Assembly (NCBI RefSeq): GCF_000718165.1
Contig: NZ_JOEY01000005.1
Span: forward strand, 124,001-188,000
Length of the DNA stretch: 64,000 nt
Source of the DNA: Streptomyces fulvoviolaceus
GTDB lineage: Bacteria > Actinomycetota > Actinomycetes > Streptomycetales > Streptomycetaceae
Direction of reading: 5' to 3'
Shown in pieces: positions 9,234-17,442 of the stretch. A program made the translations under genes and the position numbers. The first letter of the stretch is position 1. Each line of letters begins with the position of its first letter. The notes beneath the pieces were generated by a model, which saw only the letters and a program-made list of their open reading frames with translations, was not told the origin of the DNA and did not search any database.

Positions 9234-9986
9234 ATGGCCAGGAAAGCTCTTGTCTGCGCGGCGGCGAGTGCGGCCCTGCTGCTGTCACCGGGCCTCGCCA
9301 CGGCGGGCGACGCCGACGGCCTGAGCGCACGGGAGCTCGTCGAGCAGGCGCAGGACAACCTTCTCGACGCCGAGTCCGTCCATCTGAAACTGACGGACCG
9401 CAGCGCGGACGCGAGCACCAGCACGACACAGCCGACCTCGATGGACCTCTCCCTGGACCAGGACGGCAACTGCGTCGGCTCGATGGAGATGGGCTCGGAC
9501 GGCGGCAGCGTCGAGATCGTCAAGCAGGGCGACGAGGTGTGGATGAAGCCGGACACGGCGTTCTGGAAGGCCCAGGTGCCGGGCGGTGAGGGCGACGCGG
9601 TCGCCGAACTCTTCAAAAACCGCTACATCCACGGCTCCACGCGAGACGCCATGCTCAAGGGCATGGCCGACACCTGCGACCTGACCTCCTTCCAGCAGGA
9701 GGTCGACACCGACTCCTCCGACGCCGGCAAGCTGAGGAAGGGCGACGAGACGACGGTCGACGGCACGAAGGTGGTCCCGCTGAAGGGTGTGTCGGACGGC
9801 AAGCAGGCGGTCCTGTACGTCACTTCGGACTCCCCGCACCGGCTGGTGCAGGCCACGCAGAAGGGCGACGGGACCGACATGACGCTGTCCTTCTCGGACT
9901 ACGGCAAGCCTGTCCCGTCGAAGACGCCTTCGGCCGACGAGACCGTGGACGTCGGCAAGCTCCAGGACGAGCTCCAGAGCGTGTGA
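9234..9986 (+). CDS. Secreted protein of unknown function (LppX/LprG-like length and layout)
   Basis: 250 aa. The start at ATG 9234 has GGAGG at 9224-9228, so the upstream in-frame ATG at 9216 is less likely. An N-terminal signal peptide (ARKALVCAAASAALLLSPGLATAG) has no lipobox cysteine, so the product is probably secreted rather than lipidated. The mature part reads like the actinobacterial outer-layer lipoprotein fold: repeated strands such as VHLKLTDRS, GSVEIVKQGDEVWMKPD and HRLVQATQKGDGTDMTLSFSDYGKPV, with conserved W in DEVWMKPD. That family carries lipids or is of unknown function. I call it by pattern only. It faces the betaine operon back to back and converges with the next gene 16 bp away. 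Confidence 0.8.
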   Translation: MARKALVCAAASAALLLSPGLATAGDADGLSARELVEQAQDNLLDAESVHLKLTDRSADASTSTTQPTSMDLSLDQDGNCVGSMEMGSDGGSVEIVKQGDEVWMKPDTAFWKAQVPGGEGDAVAELFKNRYIHGSTRDAMLKGMADTCDLTSFQQEVDTDSSDAGKLRKGDETTVDGTKVVPLKGVSDGKQAVLYVTSDSPHRLVQATQKGDGTDMTLSFSDYGKPVPSKTPSADETVDVGKLQDELQSV

Positions 9987-10002
9987 CCGCCGACCCCGCC
10001 AC

Positions 10003-11067
10003 TCAGTCGATCGACGCCGGGTCGCAGGCGTAAGGCGCGCAGAAACCTGCCAACGCCGTGGTGAGCAGCTCCAGTTCGTCCTCACGGCCGTCCGAGTCGG
10101 GGCCGTACGCGGCGATCGCGTAGATGAAGCCGTCCTGGGCCACGAAACGCTCGTCGTAGACGTGCCAGGTACCGACGTCGGGCTCGCCCTTGAGGGAGTC
10201 GGCGGTGTACTCCAGCCGTGATCCCGTGAACTCGCCGTCCTCGACGGTCCGCAGGTCCAGCTCCTCGAAGCCGTCCGGCTTGGGCGTGTCGTCGGAGAGG
10301 TACAGCTCGAACGACTCCTCCGGAGAGGCCTCCGCCACCTGGTACACCTGCAGGCGGCGTTCACCGTCCGCGCTGCGGTAGTTGACGATCTTCATGCCGT
10401 ACTGCGAGTCCACGGCGGTGCGCGACCACCCCAGGGGCCGCCCGATCCGGAACTGCTCGTCGTCCTCGTACAGCTCGTAGCCGGCGGGGAGTTCGGGGGT
10501 CGAGGGCGACGCCGACTCCGCGGTGAGGGACGGATCCGGCGAGGTGTACAGGTCGGTCCGCTCCGAGGCCGAGGCTGTCGGGGACGGGCTCGCGGCGGCC
10601 GACGGCTTGTCGTCCTCGTCCCCGCCTCCGACCACCAGGGTCAGCACCAGGCTCACGGCGACACCGACGACGGCGGCCCCGATCAGCACGGACCATACGA
10701 GCCTACGGCTGACTCCACCGGCCGGGGCGGGCACGGCGGGCTGGTCGACGGGCGGCCAGGCCGCACCCGCACCGCCACTCGCCCACTCGGGCGCCGCGCC
10801 GCCGGAACCGCTCGCGCCTGCGGAACCGCCCGCACCGCCGGCCCCCGGACCGTGCCAGGCGCTGCCGCCACCGGCGCCGGGCCAGCCGGCGGGACCGGCC
10901 GGCGGAGGCGGCGGCGCGTCCGGAGTCACCGATGCCGCCGGTGCCGCCGGTGTGAACTCCGGTCGCGCCGGTGGCGGCGGAGTCGTCGACGCGGCCGGGA
11001 CCCGGCTGCCGTCACCGTCCTCCCAGCGCTGCGTCTCCTCGTTCCAGTACCGGGCTCCCCCGCTCAT
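10003..11067 (-). CDS. Single-pass membrane protein with proline/glycine-rich cytoplasmic part and extracytoplasmic domain
   Basis: 354 aa. Residues 1-125 are Pro/Ala/Gly-rich with a WNEETQRWEDGDG start, followed by one membrane helix (about 130-150, SVLIGAAVVGVAVSLVLTLVV), a Ser/Thr/Pro-rich linker and an exposed C-terminal domain. The C-terminal domain is paralogous to that of the gene at 15068: both have a GWxRT segment, RRLQV/IY/F, an ES-x-E/D-L stretch, a YAI-xx-x-GP segment and a late FC. The function is unknown. It is third in a minus-strand set after the motif-sharing pair, 51 bp downstream. GAGGGGAA precedes ATG 11067, and the same ATG neighbourhood occurs again 41 bp upstream as a short out-of-frame ORF. 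Confidence 0.8.
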   Translation of the reverse strand: MSGGARYWNEETQRWEDGDGSRVPAASTTPPPPARPEFTPAAPAASVTPDAPPPPPAGPAGWPGAGGGSAWHGPGAGGAGGSAGASGSGGAAPEWASGGAGAAWPPVDQPAVPAPAGGVSRRLVWSVLIGAAVVGVAVSLVLTLVVGGGDEDDKPSAAASPSPTASASERTDLYTSPDPSLTAESASPSTPELPAGYELYEDDEQFRIGRPLGWSRTAVDSQYGMKIVNYRSADGERRLQVYQVAEASPEESFELYLSDDTPKPDGFEELDLRTVEDGEFTGSRLEYTADSLKGEPDVGTWHVYDERFVAQDGFIYAIAAYGPDSDGREDELELLTTALAGFCAPYACDPASID

Positions 11068-11108
11068 CGCGTTCCCCTCGGACGTCCGTACCGAGCTCCC
11101 CCGCTCAT
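11064..11108 (-). other. 14-codon upstream ORF duplicating the start of the next gene
   Basis: Minus-strand ATG 11108 opens MSGGARYGRPRGTR and stops with a TGA that overlaps ATG 11067 of the membrane protein gene. Its first seven residues, MSGGARY, are the same as those of the real protein, so the 5' end of the gene appears to have been duplicated about 41 bp upstream. It may act as a coupled leader peptide or be a harmless duplication. The frame differs from the main gene, so it cannot be an N-terminal extension. Confidence 0.4.
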
Positions 11109-11118
11109 GGCGTCCCCC

Positions 11119-11472
11119 TCACATCCCCAGCAGACCGGCCACGGCCCCGGCCGAGGCGAACAGGGTCACCAGGGCCTGGGAGTCCTGAAGCAGCTCCCGC
11201 AGGCGCTCCCGGCGCGACGGAGCGGCCTGCCCGGTCGTGGCGATCTCCTCCTCCGTCTCGGCCAGCTCGGCGTCCAGCGTCGCCGTCTCCTCGCTGGCGC
11301 GTACCCGGGTCAGGTCGGCGCGCAACTCGCGCACCGCCTGCAGCAGTTCCTCGGTGGCCTGGTCACGGCCAGGGGCCACGCCGGTGCGGTTCTCCGCGCT
11401 GGCGTTGGCGCCGATGGCCACGGCGCTGTTCGTCACGCCACTGATGTTGATGCCGGACTCATGCGGTGCCAT
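11119..11472 (-). CDS. Small protein: N-terminal INISGV motif, coiled coil, C-terminal membrane segment
   Basis: 117 aa from ATG 11472. It opens with a Gly/Asn/Ala-rich motif at residues 8-31 (INISGV, then SAVAIGANASA, then ENRTG). A predicted coiled coil of about 55 residues follows (TEELLQAVRELRADLTRV... DAELAETEEEI). A basic stretch RRERLRELL and a short hydrophobic end ALVTLFASAGAVAGLLGM close the chain and could insert in a membrane. The N-terminal motif is nearly repeated at the C-terminus of the protein encoded just upstream, whose stop codon (11459-11461) lies inside this gene, a 14-bp overlap. I do not recognise a characterised family; it resembles short actinobacterial proteins of unknown function. 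The shared motif suggests the two proteins bind each other. Confidence 0.8.
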   Translation of the reverse strand: MAPHESGINISGVTNSAVAIGANASAENRTGVAPGRDQATEELLQAVRELRADLTRVRASEETATLDAELAETEEEIATTGQAAPSRRERLRELLQDSQALVTLFASAGAVAGLLGM

Positions 11473-13219
11473 GGGTGTCGGTTCCCTTCTGCGGCGCGGT
11501 GGCGCCCGAGACATTGGAGGCGGATGCGTTGTCGCCGAGGGCGATGGAGCTGCCTTGGACGCCGCTGATGTTCACGATCTTCTGGACGAACTCGCCGGTC
11601 TGGTAACCCGATTCGGCCAGTGCGGTCGTCACCCCGTGCGCGATGCGGTCCTGCATGTTCTTGAGGTAGCGGGAGACGTCCATCTCCTGGAAGAGGGACC
11701 CGAGGCCCACCGAGCCCAGCTCCCGCACCGACAGGGCCGGACCGTCGGGCAGCGCGTTCGCGTGGCCGCCGGTCAGCAGCCGCCACACGTATCCCAGGCT
11801 CCTGCCCAGGGTGACCGCCGAGCGGGCGGCGGACCCGGGCACCCGGACGATCGCCCAGGCGGCCTTGCCCAGCACGTTGTTGTGGCGGAAGACGTGGGCC
11901 GTACGGTCGGCGTTCTTGAAGTCCTCGCGCACCGGCAGCAGGACGTGCGGGGCGATCTCCAGGGTGAGCATGCGGCCCTGGGTGTGGACGCGCACGAAGA
12001 CCGTGACGACCAGCTCCTCCTCCCAGCCGCCGACGCGGATGCGCAGGAAGTGCCGCCGCTTCTCGGCGCCCTCCTCCACCGCACGCGCCCGGTGCTCCTC
12101 GAAGGCCTGCGGGTTGTACGGCGCCTCCTCGCGCCGCCGCAGTCCCTCGGCGGGCAGGAACACGCACTCGTCGATCTCCAGCCAGCGCAGCCGGTCGCGG
12201 ACCGTGTGGCCGGCGAACTCGGAGGGCAGCCGCAGCTGTTCGAGCAGCGGCCGGATCTTCTCCAGGACCGCGCGGTTGTTGAGCGGCTGCTGCTCCTTCT
12301 TGTCGCCGTCCGGCTTCAGCTCGACGGCGAGCACCCAGGTCTGGTAGGCGTAGCCCGCCCCGCAGAACGGGCGCTTCTCGTGGTACATGACCAGCGGCGC
12401 GTGCTGTTCGGTCCGGATGCGCCCCTTGAGCCGCTGGAACCGCTGCCCGTCGGCCTGTTCGGCGGGGTCGCCGGCGGCGTCCGGGAAGCGCTCCGGGGAC
12501 AGTTCGGCGGCGAGCACCTTGGCGAACTGGCCGCGCTGCCCGGCCACGCACAGCGCGATGAGCGCGAACAGGACGATCACCATCCAGGCCTGCCACGGCT
12601 CGACGAGGCCGCCGACCTGGGTGAGGTCCGGGAACAGCAGGTCGGTCCAGTCCGACGAGTCGCTGTAGGAGCCGTAGGAGCCGTAGCCGTACGAGTCGTC
12701 GTAGGAGTACGAGTCGTCGTCCCCGCCGCCGAACGCGGCGACGAGGGTGATGATCAGGAACATCGTGAAGGCGATACGGCCCCACCAGCGGAACCAGAAC
12801 GCGGGCAGCCGTCGGTACAGCGGCGGGTTCGCGTTCTTGCCGCGGACCCAGGAGGCGAGCGCGAGCAGCAGGCTGGGCACCAGGAATCCGGCCAGCAGCC
12901 CGCCGGTGAGCGGCAGCCCGACCACCCACAGGCCGAGGATCAGCCCGGCCCACGCCAGCTCCTGGCGGCGGGCCCGCAGCGCGTGCGCGAGGACGCGGGC
13001 CGCATCGAGGCCGAACGACGGCGCCACGATCCGCTGTTCGTTGAGGTGCAGTTGCTCGATGACCCGGTCCCGGTAACCGGAATCCAGATAGGTGCCCGCG
13101 CACAGCAGCCGGGTCGCCTCACTGGCGTGCGGCGGCGTGGGCGCCTGCGGCGGTGCCGGTGTCGGTGGTGTACCGGCCGGTGTCGGCTGTGGTTGCTGCG
13201 GCACGTATGCGGTGCTCAC
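11459..13219 (-). CDS. Multi-pass membrane protein with C-terminal NISGV motif, function unknown
   Basis: 586 aa from GTG 13219. A Pro/Thr-rich N-terminus is followed by two hydrophobic hairpins at about residues 87-145 (AWAGLILGLWVVGLPLTGGLL... and FTMFLIITLVAAF). An acidic Tyr/Ser/Gly/Asp-rich stretch (DDDSYSYDDSYGYGSYGSYS) and another helix (MVIVLFALIALCVAG) come next. A large soluble domain (about 270-545) contains an R-x-RLRWLEIDECVFLP segment and a paired-strand region GGWEEELVVTVFVRVHTQGR. The last 40 residues carry VNISGV, SSIALGDNASASN and VSG, matching the N-terminus of the next protein. The upstream in-frame start at 13273 lies before the promoter-like gap. I do not recognise the family. 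Confidence 0.85.
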   Translation of the reverse strand: MSTAYVPQQPQPTPAGTPPTPAPPQAPTPPHASEATRLLCAGTYLDSGYRDRVIEQLHLNEQRIVAPSFGLDAARVLAHALRARRQELAWAGLILGLWVVGLPLTGGLLAGFLVPSLLLALASWVRGKNANPPLYRRLPAFWFRWWGRIAFTMFLIITLVAAFGGGDDDSYSYDDSYGYGSYGSYSDSSDWTDLLFPDLTQVGGLVEPWQAWMVIVLFALIALCVAGQRGQFAKVLAAELSPERFPDAAGDPAEQADGQRFQRLKGRIRTEQHAPLVMYHEKRPFCGAGYAYQTWVLAVELKPDGDKKEQQPLNNRAVLEKIRPLLEQLRLPSEFAGHTVRDRLRWLEIDECVFLPAEGLRRREEAPYNPQAFEEHRARAVEEGAEKRRHFLRIRVGGWEEELVVTVFVRVHTQGRMLTLEIAPHVLLPVREDFKNADRTAHVFRHNNVLGKAAWAIVRVPGSAARSAVTLGRSLGYVWRLLTGGHANALPDGPALSVRELGSVGLGSLFQEMDVSRYLKNMQDRIAHGVTTALAESGYQTGEFVQKIVNISGVQGSSIALGDNASASNVSGATAPQKGTDTHGTA

Positions 13220-13312
13220 GCGACTCCCCCGATGCGTGTAAATACCCTTACTCAGCGTGCTGTTGACAAACAATCAGCATAGAGGGACCGGCGGAGGCGG
13301 GAAACCGGAATG

Positions 13313-13897
13313 TCAAGAGGCCGGCGGATCCTCACCCACTCTGCCGTCCACGGACTCCCGTACGAGATCGGCGTGGCCCACGTGACGGGCGTACTCCTCG
13401 ATGACGTCCACCAGGATCCGCCGCAGGCTGGGCGCCCGCCCGTCGGGCCAGGTGCGGCGTCCCAGTCCGCCGAGGCCGCCTTCGTCCAGCGCCTGCCGCA
13501 GGTTTGCCCGGGACCGGGCGACGGCGTCCTCCCAGAGGGCGTACAGCTGCTCGGGGGTGTCGGAAGCGGCCGAACTCCACTCCCAGTCGGGCTCGGCGTC
13601 CCAGTCCGCCGAGCGCCACGGCTCCCCAGTTCGCGTCCGAGCGGCCGCCGGGAGAAGTACTCCTCCTCGACGAGCGCCAGGTGCTTGAGCAGCCCGCCCA
13701 GCGTGACGGCGGACTGCGCGAGTCTCGCGCTCAGCCCGGCCGCGTCCAGGTCCCCGCAGGGGGTCTGGGGGGGTGTCCCCCAGATGACGCAGCCACGCGA
13801 AGGTCCTGCGCTGCCGCTCCACCGAGCCGATCAAGGTGTCGGTCTCATCGCCCGCGACCGGCGGTTCCAGGGGAATCACTTCGATCTCCTCAGCCAT
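13313..13897 (-). pseudogene. DinB-like (DUF664-type) protein gene with a frame-scrambled middle
   Basis: The open frame is uninterrupted, but only its ends look like the DinB/DUF664 family: MAEEIEVIPLEPP... ETDTLIGSVERQRRTFAW at the start, and GEPWRSADWDAEPDWEW through IEEYARHVGHADL to the end. The expected central segment (LSARLAQSAVTLGGLLKHLA, then LVEEEYFSRR) is encoded in a different frame over about 13628-13753. A 34-nt GC-rich palindromic insertion (13754-13787, with CGCAG on both sides) causes the first shift. A missing C in the CCCC run at 13624-13627 compensates for it. DinB-fold proteins are often thiol-dependent transferases needing a central metal site, so the product is probably inactive. 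The second shift could be a sequencing error. ATG 13897 fits the family start. Confidence 0.7.
13754..13787. repeat. 34-nt GC palindrome inserted in the DinB-like gene
   Basis: The segment contains a hairpin of the form CTGGGGG / CCCCCAG (minus strand), of the kind scattered between Streptomyces genes. It is flanked by CGCAG at 13755-13759 and 13788-13792, which looks like a 5-bp target duplication. Removing 34 nt brings the first part of the DinB-like reading frame into register with its missing middle. I have not seen other copies of exactly this sequence in the window. Confidence 0.6.
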
Positions 13898-13955
13898 GTC
13901 CCGAAGGCTACGAGCCGGGTCTGACAATGCCCGCCGGACTGTGGACGGACCCGGA

Positions 13956-13977
13956 TTCTTTGACTAGGGTCAAAGAA
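13956..13977. promoter_or_regulatory. Operator-like palindrome overlapping the start of the MarR-GNAT gene
   Basis: A perfect inverted repeat with 9-bp arms TTCTTTGAC and GTCAAAGAA, separated by TAGG, ends three bases before ATG 13980. MarR-family proteins bind palindromes of this size, so autorepression is likely. The TTGACT inside it could double as a -35 element for a promoter reading in either direction. No clear ribosome-binding site is left for the gene. Confidence 0.65.
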
Positions 13978-13979
13978 AT

Positions 13980-14864
13980 ATGGAGCCAGTGTCGACGGAT
14001 CACGTGGCGGCCCTCCGCCACTTCAACCGCTACTTCACGCGCCGTATCGGAGCGCTCGACGACCACTACCTCGGCCAGGACCGCCCGCTCGGCGAGGCCC
14101 GCCTGCTGTTCGAGATCGGGGACGGGGTCTCCCTCAGAGCACTCAGGGCCCGGCTCGGCCTGGACGCCGGGTATCTGAGCCGGATGGCGAAGGCCCTGGA
14201 GACGCAGGGCATGGTCCGCATCACCGTGCACCCGGACGACAACCGGCTGCGCATGGTCGAGTTGACCCCCGCCGGCCGGATCGAGCTCAAGGAGCAGAAC
14301 CGGCGGGCCAACGCCCTCGCGGCCGGGCTGCTCGCCGAGCTCGACCCACGCCAACAGGAACAGCTGACCGAGGCGATGGCCACCGCCCAGCGCCTGCTGC
14401 GCCTGGCCGGCATCACCGTCGAGCTCGTCGACGGCGCCGCCCCGGAGGCCCGCGCCTGTCTGGACGCCTACGCCGCCGACATCGACGCGCGCTTCCCGGA
14501 GGGCTTCGACAAGTCCGATCTCGTACGGCCCGAGGAGGTGTCCGGGGACGCCGGCGCGTTCTTCGTGGCGTACGAGGAGGGGCGACCGGTGGGCTGCGGG
14601 GCCCTGCGCCGCCTGAAGCCCGGCGTCGGCGAGATCCGGCACGTGTGGGTCCACCCGGCCGCCCGCCGCCTCGGCCTCGCCCGACGGCTGCTCGCCGCGC
14701 TGGAAGGGGAGGCCGCCGCCCGCGGCTTCGACGTCATCCGGCTCGACACACACGCCACGCTCACCGAGGCGCAGGCGATGTACCGGGCGAGCGGGTACAC
14801 GGAGATCCCGGCGTACGTGGACCATGTCTACGCCGACCACTGGTTCGAGAAGCGACTCCCTTAG
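13980..14864 (+). CDS. MarR-family regulator fused to a GNAT acetyltransferase
   Basis: 294 aa. Residues 1-145 form a MarR winged helix: RARLGLDAGYLSRMAKALE is the recognition region and RLRMVELTPAGR the wing. Residues 150-294 form a GNAT fold: FFVAYEEGRPVGCGALRRL, then VGEIRHVWVHPAARRLGLAR with the acetyl-CoA loop R-x-x-G-L-A, and YRASGYTEIPAY near the end. Such MarR-GNAT fusions are common in actinobacteria and act as sensor/acetyltransferase proteins, usually with unknown acceptors. A perfect palindrome sits immediately before the start, so the gene is probably self-regulated, and it diverges from the damaged DinB-like gene. ATG 13980 is the first start in frame. Confidence 0.9.
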   Translation: MEPVSTDHVAALRHFNRYFTRRIGALDDHYLGQDRPLGEARLLFEIGDGVSLRALRARLGLDAGYLSRMAKALETQGMVRITVHPDDNRLRMVELTPAGRIELKEQNRRANALAAGLLAELDPRQQEQLTEAMATAQRLLRLAGITVELVDGAAPEARACLDAYAADIDARFPEGFDKSDLVRPEEVSGDAGAFFVAYEEGRPVGCGALRRLKPGVGEIRHVWVHPAARRLGLARRLLAALEGEAAARGFDVIRLDTHATLTEAQAMYRASGYTEIPAYVDHVYADHWFEKRLP

Positions 14865-14920
14865 AGCCGCCCGGACGTCAACTCGCCGTCCGGCAGCGAG
14901 TGTCCGGCCCGGGGGACGGC

Positions 14921-15055
14921 ATGGGCCCCGCCCTGCACACGGTCGCACTGCTGGTACCGGCGGCCACGGTGACAGTGGTCGCCGGTTACCGCGGAGGCGA
15001 CGGACGATCCCGTACGACGGTCAGGTCGGCCCCCGCGAAGGAGCCCGCGGCATGA
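14921..15055 (+). CDS. Possible 44-aa hydrophobic peptide
   Basis: A short ORF after the MarR-GNAT gene, preceded by GGGGGA at a reasonable distance from ATG 14921. It encodes one hydrophobic stretch (LHTVALLVPAATVTVVAGY) and a basic tail. Third positions are only about 77 percent G or C, lower than in its neighbours, so it may be non-coding. It converges with the next gene 12 bp away. Confidence 0.3.
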   Translation: MGPALHTVALLVPAATVTVVAGYRGGDGRSRTTVRSAPAKEPAA

Positions 15056-15067
15056 GCGCCCCGCACC

Positions 15068-15976
15068 TCACGCGCACTCCCGTCCCGCCGGGCAGAAGGA
15101 GTCGACCGCCCGCGTGAGCGGGGTGCGGACCAGCTCGGGGGTGAGGTTCTCGGGGCCGGTGGAGCGGATCGCGTACAGCGTGCCGTCGACGGCCTCGAAG
15201 CGGTGGTCGACGACCTGGCGGGGGCCGAGGTCCGTGTCGTCGTAGCGGTAGGAGAGCTCGGACCAGTCGGCGCCGGAGGCGCGGTCGAGGACCTGGTAGC
15301 CGGGCTGCCGCGAGAAGCCGTAGCCGGGGTCGTTCTCGGCCAGGTCGAGGGATTCGGCGGGGGTGGCCTCGGTGAGCCGGAAGATCTGCAGGCGGCGGCC
15401 GTCGGCGGGGGCGTCGTAGGTGACCACGGGAGCCAGCCGGCCCTGTTTCTCGGTGCGGGCCCAGCCCGCGGGGATCTCGACGGCGTAGCCGATCGGGTCC
15501 TCGGTGCGGCGGTAACCGACGGCGGTGGAGGGGGAGTTGGAGTCCGGCGGCGGAGTGGTGGCGGTGACGCTCGCCGCCGGTCCGGCGCCCGGTCCGGCGC
15601 CGGAGCCGGAGCCGACGGACGTGTCACGGATGAGGAGCCACACACCCACGCCGACCCCCACACCGAGCAGGACGGACACGGCGAAGGCGACGAGCGCGCG
15701 CCGGACTCCGTGCCGGGCGGGAGGAGCGCTCACCGACGCCGGCAGCGCCCAGGGCGGCGTGAGCGAGGCCTGTGTCTCCGCCGTCACCCATGGAGGCGTG
15801 AGCGAGGCCTGTGTCTCCGCCGTCGCCCAAGGCGGCGTGAACGAGGTCTGCGTCTCCGCCGAGGACCACGGCGGCGGGAATCCCGTCTGCCCCGAGGTCC
15901 AGGCCGCCTGGCCTCTCTCCTCGCTCGGCTCGTGTTCCGCCCCGGAGCCGGAGCTGTAGCCGTTCCATCCGCTCAT
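15068..15976 (-). CDS. Single-pass membrane protein with tandem 13-residue repeats, paralogue of the 10003 gene
   Basis: 302 aa from ATG 15976 (MSGWNGYS). The cytoplasmic part contains three near-identical 13-residue repeats of the type TPPWxTAETQASL (DNA at 15756-15872) plus a degenerate one. A membrane helix (VAFAVSVLLGVGVGVGVWLLI) and an exposed C-terminal domain follow. That domain aligns with the C-terminus of the 10003 protein: GWARTEKQ, RRLQIFRLTEATPAESLDL, LYAIRSTGPE and a final FCPAGREC. Two cysteines near the end could form a disulphide. The function is unknown; related exposed domains also occur on Streptomyces proteins with kinase domains, as I recall. The long upstream frame beyond 15976 overlaps the mdh terminator and is not coding. 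Confidence 0.8.
   Translation of the reverse strand: MSGWNGYSSGSGAEHEPSEERGQAAWTSGQTGFPPPWSSAETQTSFTPPWATAETQASLTPPWVTAETQASLTPPWALPASVSAPPARHGVRRALVAFAVSVLLGVGVGVGVWLLIRDTSVGSGSGAGPGAGPAASVTATTPPPDSNSPSTAVGYRRTEDPIGYAVEIPAGWARTEKQGRLAPVVTYDAPADGRRLQIFRLTEATPAESLDLAENDPGYGFSRQPGYQVLDRASGADWSELSYRYDDTDLGPRQVVDHRFEAVDGTLYAIRSTGPENLTPELVRTPLTRAVDSFCPAGRECA
15756..15872 (-). repeat. Three 39-bp tandem repeats inside a coding region
   Basis: Units 15756-15794, 15795-15833 and 15834-15872 each encode a 13-residue TPPW...ETQ block. The first two differ at only a few bases, which points to recent duplication or slippage, while the third has diverged more. Copy number may vary among strains. Confidence 0.75.
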
Positions 15977-16035
15977 CGCGATCCCCCCGAAATCACCCCA
16001 CCGGGTACGGGTCTGACGGTAGGGCGAAAAACGGC

Positions 16036-16075
16036 CACGGGCCCCGTTCCGGAAGGAACCGGAACGGGGCCCGTG
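16036..16075 (-). terminator. mdh transcription terminator
   Basis: A perfect hairpin with 17-bp arms (16036-16052 and 16059-16075, starting CACGGGCCCC) and a 6-base loop lies 45 bp after the mdh stop. No U-tract follows, as is usual in Streptomyces. Confidence 0.85.
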
Positions 16076-16119
16076 CAGGGTCGTGACAGAACCGTCGCGA
16101 GGACGACTCGGCGGACGGC

Positions 16120-17142
<1,023 letters not shown>

Positions 17143-17442
17143 TCACTGCCCCGGGTGGGACGTACAAATGATCGATCTCTTGGTATCAAGATAGATCCAG
17201 CGGTCAGGCTATCGCGCATCCGGGATCCCGGACGTCCGGGTCCGTGTGGCCCGTCCCACAGAGGCCGTCCAAACGTAGAAAAGAGGCGGCCGCCCGTCCG
17301 GGAGAGGGGGGACGAAGGCGGCCGCCGTATGGGGGTACCGATTTCCGGACTCCCGTGGGGGTACGGTGCGCGTGCCCCCGATTCCGGGAGCCATGCCTGT
17401 CGGCTCCGAAATCTTTTACGGCACGCTCACCGGCCCCCGTAC

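Noticed and set aside
17209..17394. 61-codon minus-strand ORF after the HTH-DUF2690 gene
   Set aside because: It has odd composition, and most of it covers a GGCGGCCGCC inverted repeat, probably terminator-type sequence.
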